64,000 bases of DNA from Cellulomonas sp. Y8. Its GTDB lineage: Bacteria > Actinomycetota > Actinomycetes > Actinomycetales > Cellulomonadaceae. Shown piece after piece: positions 27,911 to 38,460 of the stretch (positions are counted from its first letter, which is position 1; each line of letters opens with the position of its first letter). The stretch lies in assembly GCF_008033115.1 (NCBI RefSeq), contig NZ_CP041203.1, positions 1,798,001 through 1,862,000 of the forward strand, in the 5' to 3' direction. The position numbers and the translations under genes are program-made. The notes beneath the pieces are model-generated. The model was given only the letters and a program-made list of their open reading frames with translations. It had not been told where the DNA came from and did no database searches.

Positions 27911-28838
27911 CCTCGGAGGCGACGAGCTCCAGGTGGTCGAGGTCGTGCAGGTCGAGCACCTGGAGGTAGACCCGGGTGATGCCCTGCTCGGCGAGCGTGC
28001 CGAGGCGGTCGACCATCGCCGTCGGCGTCCCGGCGATGCCCACCGCGCGGACCTCCTTCGGGTCGCGCCCGATGGCGGCGGCCCGGCGGTCCACCTCGGC
28101 GTCGTCCTTGCCGCCCGCGAGGACGAGCGCGGCCGACATCGTCAGCGTCTGCGGGTCGCGGCCGATCGCGCGGCACGCCTCCCGGACCGTCTCCAGCTTC
28201 TCGCCCACGACGTCCAGCGGCGGGAAGGTCAGGTTGAACTCCGAGGCGAACCGGGCGGCGAGCGCCGGGGTCTTCCGCGGGCCCAGGCCCCCGACGATCA
28301 GCGGCACGCCGGGCGTCGTCCCGGCGAGCGGCGAGGTCTGCACGGGCTTGGGCAGCGCCGGGCTCCGCTTGAGGGTGTAGTGCTCGCCGGCGTAGTCGAA
28401 CCGGTCGCCCGCGGGGGTGCCCCACAGGCCGGTGACGACCTCCAGCTGCTCGGCGAACAGGCCGAACCTCTTGTCCGGGAACGGGATGCCGTAGGCCTCG
28501 TGCTCCTCCGCGTACCAGCCGGTGCCCAGGCCCAGCTCCACGCGGCCGCCCGACATCTGGTCGACCTGCGCGACCTGGATGGCGAGCACGCCGGGGTGCC
28601 GGAACGTGGCCGACGACACCAGCGTGCCGAGCCGGATGCGGCTGGTCTCGCGGGCCAGGCCGGCGAGCGTCGTCCAGGCGTCGGTCGGGCCGGGCAGCCC
28701 GTCGCCGGAGCCCATCGACAGGTAGTGGTCGGAGCGGAAGAAGGCGTCGAAGCCCAGGTCCTCGGTGGCGCGCGCGACGGCGAGGAGGTCGTCGTAGGTC
28801 GCGCCCTGCTGCGGTTCGGTGAAGATCCTCAGGTCCAT
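27891..28838 (-). CDS. LLM-class F420-dependent oxidoreductase
   Basis: 315-residue luciferase-like TIM-barrel flavin/deazaflavin enzyme. Conserved pieces are RIFTEPQQGATYDDLLAVAR, FRSDHYLSM, RIRLGTLVSSATFRHPG, GRVELGLGTGWYAEEHEAYG and PLIVGGLG. Actinobacterial members of this length and pattern use coenzyme F420. The substrate is unknown. It is convergent with the glycosyltransferase gene. Confidence 0.9.
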   Translation of the reverse strand: MDLRIFTEPQQGATYDDLLAVARATEDLGFDAFFRSDHYLSMGSGDGLPGPTDAWTTLAGLARETSRIRLGTLVSSATFRHPGVLAIQVAQVDQMSGGRVELGLGTGWYAEEHEAYGIPFPDKRFGLFAEQLEVVTGLWGTPAGDRFDYAGEHYTLKRSPALPKPVQTSPLAGTTPGVPLIVGGLGPRKTPALAARFASEFNLTFPPLDVVGEKLETVREACRAIGRDPQTLTMSAALVLAGGKDDAEVDRRAAAIGRDPKEVRAVGIAGTPTAMVDRLGTLAEQGITRVYLQVLDLHDLDHLELVASEVMPQVR

Positions 28839-28912
28839 GCGGGCAGCCTTTCACGGCGCGCGGGGTGGGTCGCACCGGGGGCCACGGCGGGGGGCGGCGG
28901 TACGGTCGGGGC

Positions 28913-29116
28913 GTGCTGCGCGGCATCCGGTGGTCGAGCCTCGCCGTCGTGCTGGGCGCGGGGGCGCTCACCCTCGTGTGCCTGGTGCTGGCGCTGCGCG
29001 GGCGCCCGTGGGCCTGGCTCGTCGGCCTCGTGTGCGCGGCGACCGCGGTCCGCGAGGTGCGCGCGCTGCAGCGGCACGACCGGCGCGCTCGCCCGACCCG
29101 GGGGCCCCGCGCGTGA
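28913..29116 (+). CDS. Small two-TM membrane protein
   Basis: 67-residue protein with two hydrophobic segments (LAVVLGAGALTLVCLVLAL and WAWLVGLVCAATAV) and a basic tail. GTG 28913 is chosen because TACGGT at 28901-28906 is six bases upstream, the leaderless pattern seen at neighbouring genes. It precedes the DUF1684 gene by 12 bases. No function recognised. Confidence 0.6.
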   Translation: MLRGIRWSSLAVVLGAGALTLVCLVLALRGRPWAWLVGLVCAATAVREVRALQRHDRRARPTRGPRA

Positions 29117-29128
29117 GACGGTGAGGGC

Positions 29129-29788
29129 ATGGTGACGCAGCTCGGCCTGGCCCTCGACGCACTCGCGGTGGCGGACTGGCGGCGGCGCACCGCGCAGATG
29201 TACGCGGACGTCCGCCGGCTGGCCGAGGACGACCCCGCCGCCGCGCACGCCGAGTGGGTCGCGCGCCGCGACGAGCTGTTCGCGACGCACGCCGCCTCCC
29301 CGCTGCACCACGCCGCGAAGGCCGTGTTCGAGGGGCTGTCCGTCGCGCCCTACGACCCCGCCTACCGGTTCGAGGTGCGGGTGCGCGCGACGTCCGCGCA
29401 GCGGCTCGAGGTCACCACGGGGACCGACGGGGTCGTGCCGTTCGACCGCGTCGGGCGCGTGGAGCTCGAGGGGCTGGGCTCGCTGTCCGTGTGGGCGCTG
29501 CGCACCTACGGCGGCGGCATCTTCATCCCGGTCAAGGACGCGACCGCCGGCAAGGGCACCTACGGCGGCGGGCGGTACCTGCTCGACACGATCAAGCACG
29601 CCGACCTCGGCCGGGCCACCGACGGCGGGCTGATCCTCGACCTGAACTTCGCGTACAACCCCTCGTGCGCGTACGACCCGGCATGGGCGTGCCCGCTGGC
29701 GACCCGCGGGAACGTGCTCCCCGCGCCCGTGCCGGTCGGCGAGCAGCAGCCGGACCCCAAGCTGGTGGCGGACTTCGAGCTGGAGTGA
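29129..29788 (+). CDS. DUF1684 domain protein
   Basis: 219-residue cytoplasmic protein of the DUF1684 family. It shows ADWRRRTAQMYADVRRL, RRDELFATHAASPL, the central VWALRTYGGGIFIPVKDATA and the family C-terminal LILDLNFAYNPSCAYDPAWACPL with its conserved Asn/Pro/Cys cluster. Biochemical role is unknown. It follows the small membrane protein closely and ends at a hairpin-rich convergent gap. Confidence 0.9.
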   Translation: MVTQLGLALDALAVADWRRRTAQMYADVRRLAEDDPAAAHAEWVARRDELFATHAASPLHHAAKAVFEGLSVAPYDPAYRFEVRVRATSAQRLEVTTGTDGVVPFDRVGRVELEGLGSLSVWALRTYGGGIFIPVKDATAGKGTYGGGRYLLDTIKHADLGRATDGGLILDLNFAYNPSCAYDPAWACPLATRGNVLPAPVPVGEQQPDPKLVADFELE

Positions 29789-29810
29789 CGCGCGGGCGCG
29801 CTCGTCGCGC

Positions 29811-29862
29811 GGTGAGGTCGTCACGACGCGGTGAGGTCGTCACCCGTGAGTGACGACCTCAC
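29811..29862. repeat. Direct and inverted repeat cluster in convergent gap (likely bidirectional terminator)
   Basis: GGTGAGGTCGTCAC occurs at 29811-29824 and again at 29830-29843; its core GTGAGGTCGTCAC (29831-29843) pairs perfectly with GTGACGACCTCAC (29850-29862) around six bases. The first copy can compete for the same partner, giving two alternative hairpins. The cluster lies between the convergent DUF1684 and LapA-like genes. Confidence 0.65.
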
Positions 29863-29877
29863 GCGGGAGTACCGACC

Positions 29878-30138
29878 TCAGCGGCCGCGGCGGCCCTCCG
29901 CGCGGCCCGCGCGCCGGATCCGGAACGTCCCCGCCGCGAGGCCGACGAGCAGCATCGCCGCGAGCGCCACCCACAGCGGCGTCGTCACGGTCGTCGCGAG
30001 CAGGTGCACCCGCACGGGCTGCCGGTTCTGCGCCACGAACACCACCGCGAGCACGACCAGCAGGATGCTCAGCCAGCGGCGCTGCAGGAACGTGACGACG
30101 GGGTTCGGGCGGCTCGTGGGCGTCTCGGTGCTGCTCAT
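29878..30138 (-). CDS. LapA-domain small membrane protein
   Basis: 86-residue LapA-family protein with two TM segments (WLSILLVVLAVVFVAQN and PLWVALAAMLLVGLAAGTF) and the family signature VAQNRQPVRVHLLATTVTTPLW between them, then a basic tail. ATG 30138 has AGGAGGAG nine to ten bases upstream. In Gram-negatives LapA helps envelope biogenesis; the role in actinobacteria is unknown. It is divergent from the acetyltransferase. Confidence 0.87.
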   Translation of the reverse strand: MSSTETPTSRPNPVVTFLQRRWLSILLVVLAVVFVAQNRQPVRVHLLATTVTTPLWVALAAMLLVGLAAGTFRIRRAGRAEGRRGR

Positions 30139-30240
30139 CGCGGACTCCTCCTCGGCGCGGGTGCGTGCGCGGGCGGCCGCGGCCGCCGTGGTCCGAGCAT
30201 GGCGCAGCCGCACCCCCGGCGACCACCTACGCTGACCGGC

Positions 30241-30684
30241 GTGCCGCTGACCATCGAGACCCGCACCCCCGCCGAGATCACCGCCGCCGAGCTCTACGCC
30301 CTGCTGCGGCTGCGCGTCGACGTGTTCGTGGTCGAGCAGACCTGCCCGTACCCCGAGCTCGACGGCCAGGACCTGCTGGACGACTCGCTGCAGGTCTGGG
30401 CGCACGAGGACGGCGAGCTGCTCGGCACCATCCGGGTGCTGCGCGCCGGCAGCGAGCACCCCGCGATCGGCCGGGTCGCGACCGCCGGGGCCGCGCGCGG
30501 GCGGGGCGTGGCGGGCGCGCTGCTCGAGCACGGCATCGGGCTGTGCGGGCCCGGGGCGACCATCCACCTGCACGCGCAGGCGCACCTGGAGGCCTGGTAC
30601 GGCCGGTACGGGTTCGAGCGCGCCGGCGAGGACTACGACGAGGACGGCATCCCGCACGTCCCGATGGTCCGCGCGCCGCGCTGA
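30241..30684 (+). CDS. GNAT N-acetyltransferase (ElaA-like)
   Basis: 147-residue GNAT acetyltransferase of the ElaA type. Diagnostic parts are LRLRVDVFVVEQTCPYPELD, IGRVATAGAARGRGVAGALL (acetyl-CoA binding loop) and HAQAHLEAWYGRYGFERAGE. TACGCT at 30228-30233 lies seven bases before GTG 30241, so it is probably leaderless. The acceptor substrate is unknown. Confidence 0.9.
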   Translation: MPLTIETRTPAEITAAELYALLRLRVDVFVVEQTCPYPELDGQDLLDDSLQVWAHEDGELLGTIRVLRAGSEHPAIGRVATAGAARGRGVAGALLEHGIGLCGPGATIHLHAQAHLEAWYGRYGFERAGEDYDEDGIPHVPMVRAPR

Positions 30685-30706
30685 GGGCCGGCACCGCCGT
30701 CGCCGG

Positions 30707-31744
30707 TCAGCGCTGGCAGGTCGGGCACCAGTAGAGCTTGCGCCCCGCCATCTCCTCGACCACCACCGGCGTGCCGCAGGTCCGGCAGGGCTCGCCGCCG
30801 CGGCCGTACACCCAGTGCCGCTGCGCCTGGTCCCGCAGCGCCTCGGCCCGGCCGGCCTCGTCCAGGTCCTCCCGCGTGAGCATCACGCCCGTGGCGATCC
30901 CGTCGGCCAGCAGCGCCGACCAGTCGTCCCAGAGGGCGCGCGCCGTCTCCGCGGGGACCCGCTTGCCGGGCGTGTGCGGGTCGAGCCGCGCGCGGTAGAG
31001 CAGCTCCGCCCGGTAGATGTTGCCGATGCCCGCGACCACGGCCTGGTCCATGAGCAGCTGACCCACGGGGGTGCCCCGGGCGGTGAGCCGCTGCACCATG
31101 ACGTCGGCGGCCGTGCCGGCGCCGGGCGCCACCGCGTCGGCGACGGCCGGGTCGGACTCCCCCGGCTCGCGGTGGGCGGCCGCGCCGGTGGCCGCGGCGA
31201 CGGCGTGCGGGTCCGCCATCCGGGCGCGGACGTCGTCCTCGACCGCCGGGTCCGGGCCGAGCTTCGCGAGCGCGGCGGCGGTGGCGGCGGGGTCGAGCAC
31301 CTCGCAGGCCGTCGGGCCGCGCAGGTCCGCCACCGTCTGCTCGGTGGCGAGCCGCACCCGCACCTGGCCGACGGGCTCCGGCGGGAAGTCCTCGGTCTCC
31401 GCGCCCTCGTCGCCCTCGCGCTCCCCCTCGCCCATCCGGACCGACCGCCGTACGCGCGGGGCGCCGAGGCTCGCGACCGCCCCGCCGCCCTCGGTCAGCG
31501 GGGACACGACCCCGAGGAAGTCCCACGCGCCGTACAGGCCGAGGTGCACCCGCAGCACGTGGCCGCCCTGGAAGCCGAGGAACAGCTGCTTGCCGACGGC
31601 CGCGGACGTCAGCAGCTCGCGCCCGTCGAGCAGGGCGGCGCCCTGCGCGAACCGCCCCTGCGGCGAGGACACCGCCACGCGGTGGCCGACGAAGTCCCGG
31701 GCGAACTGGCGGGCGATGCGGTGGACGGTGTGACCCTCGGGCAT
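30707..31744 (-). CDS. Fpg/Nei-family DNA glycosylase (endonuclease VIII-like)
   Basis: 345-residue bifunctional base-excision glycosylase. After Met comes the catalytic Pro2-Glu3 (PEGHTVHRIARQF). The helix-two-turn-helix region is GTPVGQLLMDQAVVAGIGNIYRAE, followed by the zinc finger CRTCG and CPTC at the C-terminus. It is longer than usual because of acidic and Ala-rich insertions (GEGEREGDEGAETED and about residues 180-215). On the reverse strand TAGCCT (31751-31756) is six bases upstream of the ATG, a leaderless layout. Closest type is actinobacterial Nei2, which removes oxidised pyrimidines. Confidence 0.92.
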   Translation of the reverse strand: MPEGHTVHRIARQFARDFVGHRVAVSSPQGRFAQGAALLDGRELLTSAAVGKQLFLGFQGGHVLRVHLGLYGAWDFLGVVSPLTEGGGAVASLGAPRVRRSVRMGEGEREGDEGAETEDFPPEPVGQVRVRLATEQTVADLRGPTACEVLDPAATAAALAKLGPDPAVEDDVRARMADPHAVAAATGAAAHREPGESDPAVADAVAPGAGTAADVMVQRLTARGTPVGQLLMDQAVVAGIGNIYRAELLYRARLDPHTPGKRVPAETARALWDDWSALLADGIATGVMLTREDLDEAGRAEALRDQAQRHWVYGRGGEPCRTCGTPVVVEEMAGRKLYWCPTCQR

Positions 31745-31788
31745 GCGCCCAGGCTAGGGGTGACCTCCGACGCCCGCGGCCCGGAGGC

Positions 31789-31968
31789 TCAGTCGTCCCA
31801 GAAGACGGTCCACAGCCCGACGAGCAGCGCGACCGCGGCCAGCCCGACCACCGGCCACACCGCGGCGGACCACGTCCACGCCGCCGCGAGCTCCTGGACC
31901 GCGTCCCGGCCGTGCAGGACGTGCCCGAGCAGCGCGGCCGTCGCCCGCAGCACGAGCTCCAGCGTCAC
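31789..31968 (-). CDS. Possible small membrane protein
   Basis: 59 residues from GTG 31968, ending in one clear hydrophobic segment (AVWPVVGLAAVALLVGLWTVFWDD). The same frame stays open to an ATG at 32088, but the added sequence is Arg/Pro-rich and not protein-like. It fills the gap between the Nei gene and the divergent cupin gene. No family recognised and no clear ribosome-binding site. Confidence 0.4.
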   Translation of the reverse strand: MTLELVLRATAALLGHVLHGRDAVQELAAAWTWSAAVWPVVGLAAVALLVGLWTVFWDD

Positions 31969-32122
31969 GTCGACGGCGCCGCTCAGCACGGGAGCACCCG
32001 GTGCGCGGGCGGCCGGCGGGCGGCGTCTCGGCAGGTCACGGCACCCATCCTGCCAGGCACAGCGGGCGCACAGCCAGAACCGGGCCACGGGAGGCCTCGG
32101 CCGTGCGAGGTCCGCGAGGACG

Positions 32123-32470
32123 ATGGCGCGGGTGGACCTCGACCCCGTCGTGACGAACGCCGACCACTACCGCGTCGTGCTCGAGAACGCGCGCGTGCGC
32201 GTCCTGGCGTACGACGACCTCCCGGGCGACCGGACCACGCCGCACCGCCACCCGGACAGCGTCATGATCACGCGGTCCGCGTTCAGCCGGCGCCTGACGG
32301 GCTCTCAGGGCGACCGCGACGTCGTCCTGCCCGAGGGGGCGGTGGTGTGGCTGCCCGCCCAGGAGCACACCGGTGAGAACATCGGCACGACGCCGACCCG
32401 CGTGCTCCTGGTCGAGCTCAAGGACGACCCGCCCGAACCCTCGCCGGGCACCGCCCTCGGCCCCGGCTGA
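32123..32470 (+). CDS. Small cupin-domain protein
   Basis: 115-residue single-domain cupin: NADHYRVVLENARVRVLAYD, the first metal motif around TTPHRHPDSVMI and the second half VLPEGAVVWLPAQEHTGENI. The two His-containing motifs suggest a metal site, but activity is unknown. GAGG precedes the ATG at 32123. It is divergent from the small membrane ORF. Confidence 0.8.
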   Translation: MARVDLDPVVTNADHYRVVLENARVRVLAYDDLPGDRTTPHRHPDSVMITRSAFSRRLTGSQGDRDVVLPEGAVVWLPAQEHTGENIGTTPTRVLLVELKDDPPEPSPGTALGPG

Positions 32471-32598
32471 CGGCCCGCGCCGCTCCGCGGCGTCCGCGTG
32501 GACGCGGTGTCCCGGCAGCCGGGCACCGGCCGGGCCGCGTCCGACCGCGCCGGTAGGCTGCGGGGACCGACCGCTCGGACCGATCAGGGGGCACGACC

Positions 32599-33315
32599 AT
32601 GGCCGCGAGCACGCCGCCGGACACCGTCACGACCACCGCGCCGGGCGACCGCGCGCGCCGCACCCGGCTGGCCGTCGTGGCCGTCGTCGTGGTCCTGCTG
32701 CTGGTCGCGGGGGGCGTCTGGTTCGCCTCCGCGCAGCGCTCCCAGGCGCAGGACCGCTCCGCGCTCGACGCCGCGCTGGCCGACCTCGCCCCCGTCGCCA
32801 CCGAGCTGCAGCAGGCGATCGACACCTCGCACGAGGGGCTCGCGTCCACCGAGGGCCGGCTGCTCGACCCCTCGCTGGGGACCGCGCTCGCGGACGTGCT
32901 CGCCGAGGCCGAGGCCCTGGACACCACGGCTCCCACCGAGGGTTCCCTCGCCGAGCAGACCGCCGCCGTCGAGGAGACGCGGGACGCGGCGCTCGGCCAC
33001 CTGGCGGCGATCCAGGACGCCACCGGCGCCGTGTTCGAGGACTCGTACGCGTACGACGTGCAGCAGGAGGAGCAGGCCCGGCAGGCCGCGGTGGCCGCGC
33101 TGGACGGTGCCGTCGCCGCGGGCCGGCAGGCCCTCGCCGCGGGCGGCGGGGACGCCGACGCCCGCGCGGCTCTCCAGGGCGCCCTCGACGCCGCCGCGAC
33201 CGCGCGCGCGACCGAGGTCGTCCCCGACGACATCGACTCGGTCATCGCGGGCTCGACCGCCGCGCAGGAGGCCCGGGCGGCGGTCGAGGCCGCGACGGCG
33301 GGCCTGGCGGGCTGA
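32599..33315 (+). CDS. Single-TM protein with Ala-rich coiled-coil extracellular part
   Basis: 238-residue protein: short cytoplasmic N-terminus, one TM at about 24-45 (LAVVAVVVVLLLVAGGVWF), then about 190 helical, Ala/Glu/Asp-rich residues (ALDAALADLAPVATELQQAI onward) likely to form coiled coil outside the membrane. TAGGCT at 32554-32559 is a plausible -10, and AGGGGG precedes the ATG. No family recognised. It directly precedes the large surface-protein gene and may belong to the same locus. Confidence 0.75.
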   Translation: MAASTPPDTVTTTAPGDRARRTRLAVVAVVVVLLLVAGGVWFASAQRSQAQDRSALDAALADLAPVATELQQAIDTSHEGLASTEGRLLDPSLGTALADVLAEAEALDTTAPTEGSLAEQTAAVEETRDAALGHLAAIQDATGAVFEDSYAYDVQQEEQARQAAVAALDGAVAAGRQALAAGGGDADARAALQGALDAAATARATEVVPDDIDSVIAGSTAAQEARAAVEAATAGLAG

Positions 33316-33340
33316 CGCGACCCACGACCGGCAGGCGAAA

Positions 33341-33384
33341 GCCGGATCGAGTAGGTGATCGGTCGATTCGGGTGCCGATCCGGC
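33341..33384 (+). other. Imperfectly understood stem region upstream of the surface-protein gene
   Basis: GCCGGATC (33341-33348) and GATCCGGC (33377-33384) are perfectly complementary, with a 28-base interval that itself contains GATCGG and CCGATC (33357-33362 and 33375-33380), offering alternative pairings. It lies 130 bases before the ATG at 33514 in a 198-base gap. It may be a leader-RNA structure or an operator; no known riboswitch is recognised. Confidence 0.35.
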
Positions 33385-33513
33385 GCCCGTACGGTCCGGA
33401 GCGCCCCGCTGCCACAGGTGACGCCGGGGTGACGCACCGGGCTCGCACATCTGCCGACCAGGACCGGCCCGGTTCGCCCGGGTCCGGTGCCGTGGTCGGT
33501 GGGGAGTCGTCCG

Positions 33514-36218
<2,705 letters not shown>

Positions 36219-36251
36219 GGCACGACATCGAACTCGGAGGTCACCGTCGAC

Positions 36252-36461
36252 GTGTTGGGACTGATCAACGCCGCCATGGCGGTCGGGATGCTCGTCTTCG
36301 TCGTCGGCCTGATCTGGTGGCGATGGGGCGGGCGGCCACGCGAGGACCGGCGGCCCCGCCGGGTGCTGCGGGTCGTCCTGACCATCTCGGGTTCCCTCAT
36401 CGTGCTCGCCGTGGGGGCCTACATCTGGTTCCTGATCCAGCTGCGGAACTGCACGTTCTGA
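36252..36461 (+). CDS. 69-residue two-TM protein, copy A of a tandem pair
   Basis: Two TM segments (INAAMAVGMLVFVVGLIWWR and LRVVLTISGSLIVLAVGAYIW) joined by a basic loop (RPREDRRPRRV), ending IQLRNCTF. It starts at GTG 36252, 33 bases after the corrected stop of the surface protein, with GGAGG at 36236-36240. The next gene is a diverged duplicate with the same layout and same C-terminal signature. No family recognised; partner of the surface protein is an inference from position. Confidence 0.8.
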   Translation: MLGLINAAMAVGMLVFVVGLIWWRWGGRPREDRRPRRVLRVVLTISGSLIVLAVGAYIWFLIQLRNCTF

Positions 36462-36498
36462 CCGCCGCGTCCAGCACCATCGAGCGGGGAGCACCACC

Positions 36499-36711
36499 GT
36501 GGACTGGCTCGTGGTGAACGGCGCCTTGGCGGCGGCACTGCTCGTCTTCGTCGGCGGGCTGATCCGGTCCCGAGGTGGCAAGGAGCCGCGCGACGGTCAG
36601 CGGCCGCACCGGGCACTGCGGATCGCCCTGATGACCTCTGGCGTCGTGATCGTCGTGGTCGTGGCGTTCTACGTATGGGTCATGATCCAGCTGCGGGACT
36701 TCACGTTCTGA
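36499..36711 (+). CDS. 70-residue two-TM protein, copy B of a tandem pair
   Basis: Paralogue of the preceding gene: VNGALAAALLVFVGGLIRSR, basic loop KEPRDGQRPHRA, LRIALMTSGVVIVVVVAFYVW and the ending IQLRDFTF. Spacing of every element is conserved between copies, and the DNA after both stops begins TGACCGCCG. GTG 36499 has GGGGAG eight bases upstream. It ends 12 bases before the convergent reductase gene. Confidence 0.82.
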   Translation: MDWLVVNGALAAALLVFVGGLIRSRGGKEPRDGQRPHRALRIALMTSGVVIVVVVAFYVWVMIQLRDFTF

Positions 36712-36723
36712 CCGCCGCCGCGC

Positions 36724-37345
36724 TTACCTCTCGGACGCCCCCGGCACGTCGCCCTTCACGTCGTCGTACCCGTGCGCGTTCGGCAGCTCGGCCGGGGGCG
36801 TAGACGAGGCGGACGACGCCGGTGGGGAAGATGTCCGACCGGAGCAGCCGCAGCGGGTAGAGGGGCGACCCCTCGTCGAACAGCCGCTCCCCGCTCCGCG
36901 CGGCGACCGGGTGCACGAGCAGCCTCAGCTCGTCGAGCAGGCCCGCGGCGAGCAGCTGCCGGACCACGGACAGCGACCCGGGCACCACGACCTTGCCGAC
37001 GCCCGGCTCGGCCTTGAGCGCGGTGACGGCCTCGACCAGGTCGCCCTCGACGCGCTCCGCGTTCCGCCAGCCGAGGTCGGCGGTGCCGCGCGTCGCGACG
37101 AGCTTGCGGGTGTCGCCGAGCTGCCTCGCGAACGGGGCGTCCTCCTCGCCCGCGGCCTCCCGCGCCGGCCACGCACCCGCGAAGCTGTCGTAGGTGACCC
37201 GGCCCAGGAGCAGCACGTCCGCGCCGGCGTAGTCCTCGGTGACCGCGGCGCCCATGTGGTCGTCGAAGTACGGGAAGTGCCACGCCGGGTCGATCTCGGC
37301 CACGCCGTCGAGCGAGATGAACAGGGTCGACACGATGGTCGCCAT
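36724..37345 (-). CDS. Dihydrofolate reductase-family protein (RibD C-terminal type), one frame break
   Basis: About 206-residue NADPH-dependent reductase-like protein: VSTLFISLDGVAEIDPAWHF, VLLLGRVTYDSFAGAWPARE, KLVATRGTADLGWRNAERVE and VVVPGSLSVVRQLLAAGLLD. The uncorrected frame ends in Arg-rich sequence at 36701. Removing one base from GGGGG at 36794-36798 gives VYAPAELPNAHGYDDVKGDV and a natural stop (TAA) at 36724. GGAGG lies upstream of ATG 37345. Substrate unknown; such proteins often function in general reduction or riboflavin-like chemistry. Confidence 0.85.
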
Positions 37346-37373
37346 CGGGGGTCCCTCCGTCGAGCGGGCGACG

Positions 37374-37422
37374 CGCGCCGCGCGGGTGCTGGACCCCCAT
37401 CAGAACCCACCCGCGCGGCGCG
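37374..37422 (-). terminator. 15-base hairpin between epimerase and reductase genes
   Basis: Perfect 15-base stem, 37374-37388 with 37408-37422, 19-base loop. It lies 20 bases past the epimerase stop on the same strand, so it probably ends that mRNA. No T run. Confidence 0.6.
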
Positions 37423-37442
37423 TGCCTAGACCCCCGCCACGG

Positions 37443-38351
37443 TCAGCGGGTGCCGCTGTACGCCCCCGCGGCCAGGTCCTCGAGCAGGATCGGCCCGGTC
37501 GGCTCCCACCCCAGGCGCTCGCGGGTCAGGGCGCTGGAGGCCGGGAGGTCGAGCGCGAAGAACCCGCCGATCCAGCCGAAGTGCGCGGCGGCGTCCTCGG
37601 GGGCGACCGACGCCGCCGGCACGCCGACGGCCCGGCCGATCGCCTCGGCGATGTCGCGGGCCGGAACCCCCTCCTCCCCCACGGCGTGCACGACCGGCAC
37701 GTCGCCCGACGCCGCGGCCCGCGCGAGCGCGAGTGCGACGAGGCGCCCGGCGTCCGAGCGGTGCACCGCGGGCCACCGGTTCGCCCCGTCCCCGACGTAA
37801 CCCGCGACGCCGCGCTCGCGCGCCACCCGGACCAGCTCGGCGACGAACCCGTGGTCCCCGTCGCCGTGCACGGTCGGGGCGAACCGCAGCGCCACCGGCC
37901 GGACGCCGCGGGCGGCGAGCGCGAGCGCGTAGGTCTCGCTCGCGCCGCGCGGTGCGTCGGGCGCCGCGTACGGCGACGCCGTGTCCTCGGTCAGCAGCCG
38001 GCCGGGCGACACCCCGGCGATGCCGGCCGCGAGCATCAGCGGCCGGTCGGTGCCGGCGAGGACGTCGCCGAAGGCCTCGACCGCGGCCCGCTCGGTCCGG
38101 CCGGACGCGGCGAAGTCGCTGAAGTCGTGCTTGAACGCGAGGTGCAGCACGGCGTCGGCGCCCTCGGCGCCGGACCGCAGCGCCCCGAGGTCGTCGAGGT
38201 CGCCGCGGCGGACCTCGACGCCGGCGGAAGCGAGCGAGGCGGCGGACGCCTCGGAGCGGGCGAGGCCGACGACGTCGTGCCCCGCGGCGAGCAGCTCGGG
38301 GACGGCGGCCGAGCCGATCCAGCCGGACGCACCGGTGACGAACACGCGCAT
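37443..38351 (-). CDS. NAD-dependent epimerase/dehydratase family protein (atypical SDR)
   Basis: 302-residue extended SDR. The Rossmann motif is MRVFVTGASGWIGSAAVPEL, followed by VEVRRGDLDDL and DAVLHLAFKHDFSDF. The active-site region has SETYALALAARGVRPVALRF, in which Tyr is kept. The set with a divergent TetR gene and shared operator repeats is typical of a regulator-controlled oxidoreductase. GGAGG precedes ATG 38351. The substrate is unknown. Confidence 0.9.
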   Translation of the reverse strand: MRVFVTGASGWIGSAAVPELLAAGHDVVGLARSEASAASLASAGVEVRRGDLDDLGALRSGAEGADAVLHLAFKHDFSDFAASGRTERAAVEAFGDVLAGTDRPLMLAAGIAGVSPGRLLTEDTASPYAAPDAPRGASETYALALAARGVRPVALRFAPTVHGDGDHGFVAELVRVARERGVAGYVGDGANRWPAVHRSDAGRLVALALARAAASGDVPVVHAVGEEGVPARDIAEAIGRAVGVPAASVAPEDAAAHFGWIGGFFALDLPASSALTRERLGWEPTGPILLEDLAAGAYSGTR

Positions 38352-38397
38352 GGGAGTCCTCCAGGGACGAGCACCCGGGCGGGCCCGGGGCGACCGC

Positions 38398-38448
38398 GAT
38401 GTCAGTCGCTGTCATCACCGTACGCCCGATGTCAGTCGCTGTCATCAC
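38398..38448. promoter_or_regulatory. Two 21-base direct repeats, probable TetR operators
   Basis: An identical 21-base element occurs at 38398-38418 and 38428-38448, 30 bases apart start to start. Each is itself near-palindromic: GATGTCAG at the left and CTGTCATC at the right (GATG-CAG/CTG-CATC pair). The second copy abuts TAGACT (38449-38454), the -10 element of the TetR gene, and the pair sits between the divergent epimerase and TetR genes. Repression of both genes by the TetR protein is inferred. Confidence 0.8.
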
Positions 38449-38460
38449 TAGACTGGCCGG

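Noticed and set aside
31969..32088. N-terminal extension of the small membrane ORF to ATG 32088
   Set aside because: The extension is Arg/Pro/Cys-rich, overlaps the likely promoter gap and has no start signals.
33316..33513. c-di-GMP (GEMM) riboswitch
   Set aside because: A GGCGAAAGCC-like string is present, but the conserved GEMM core and tetraloop receptor are not; kept only as an unspecified structure.
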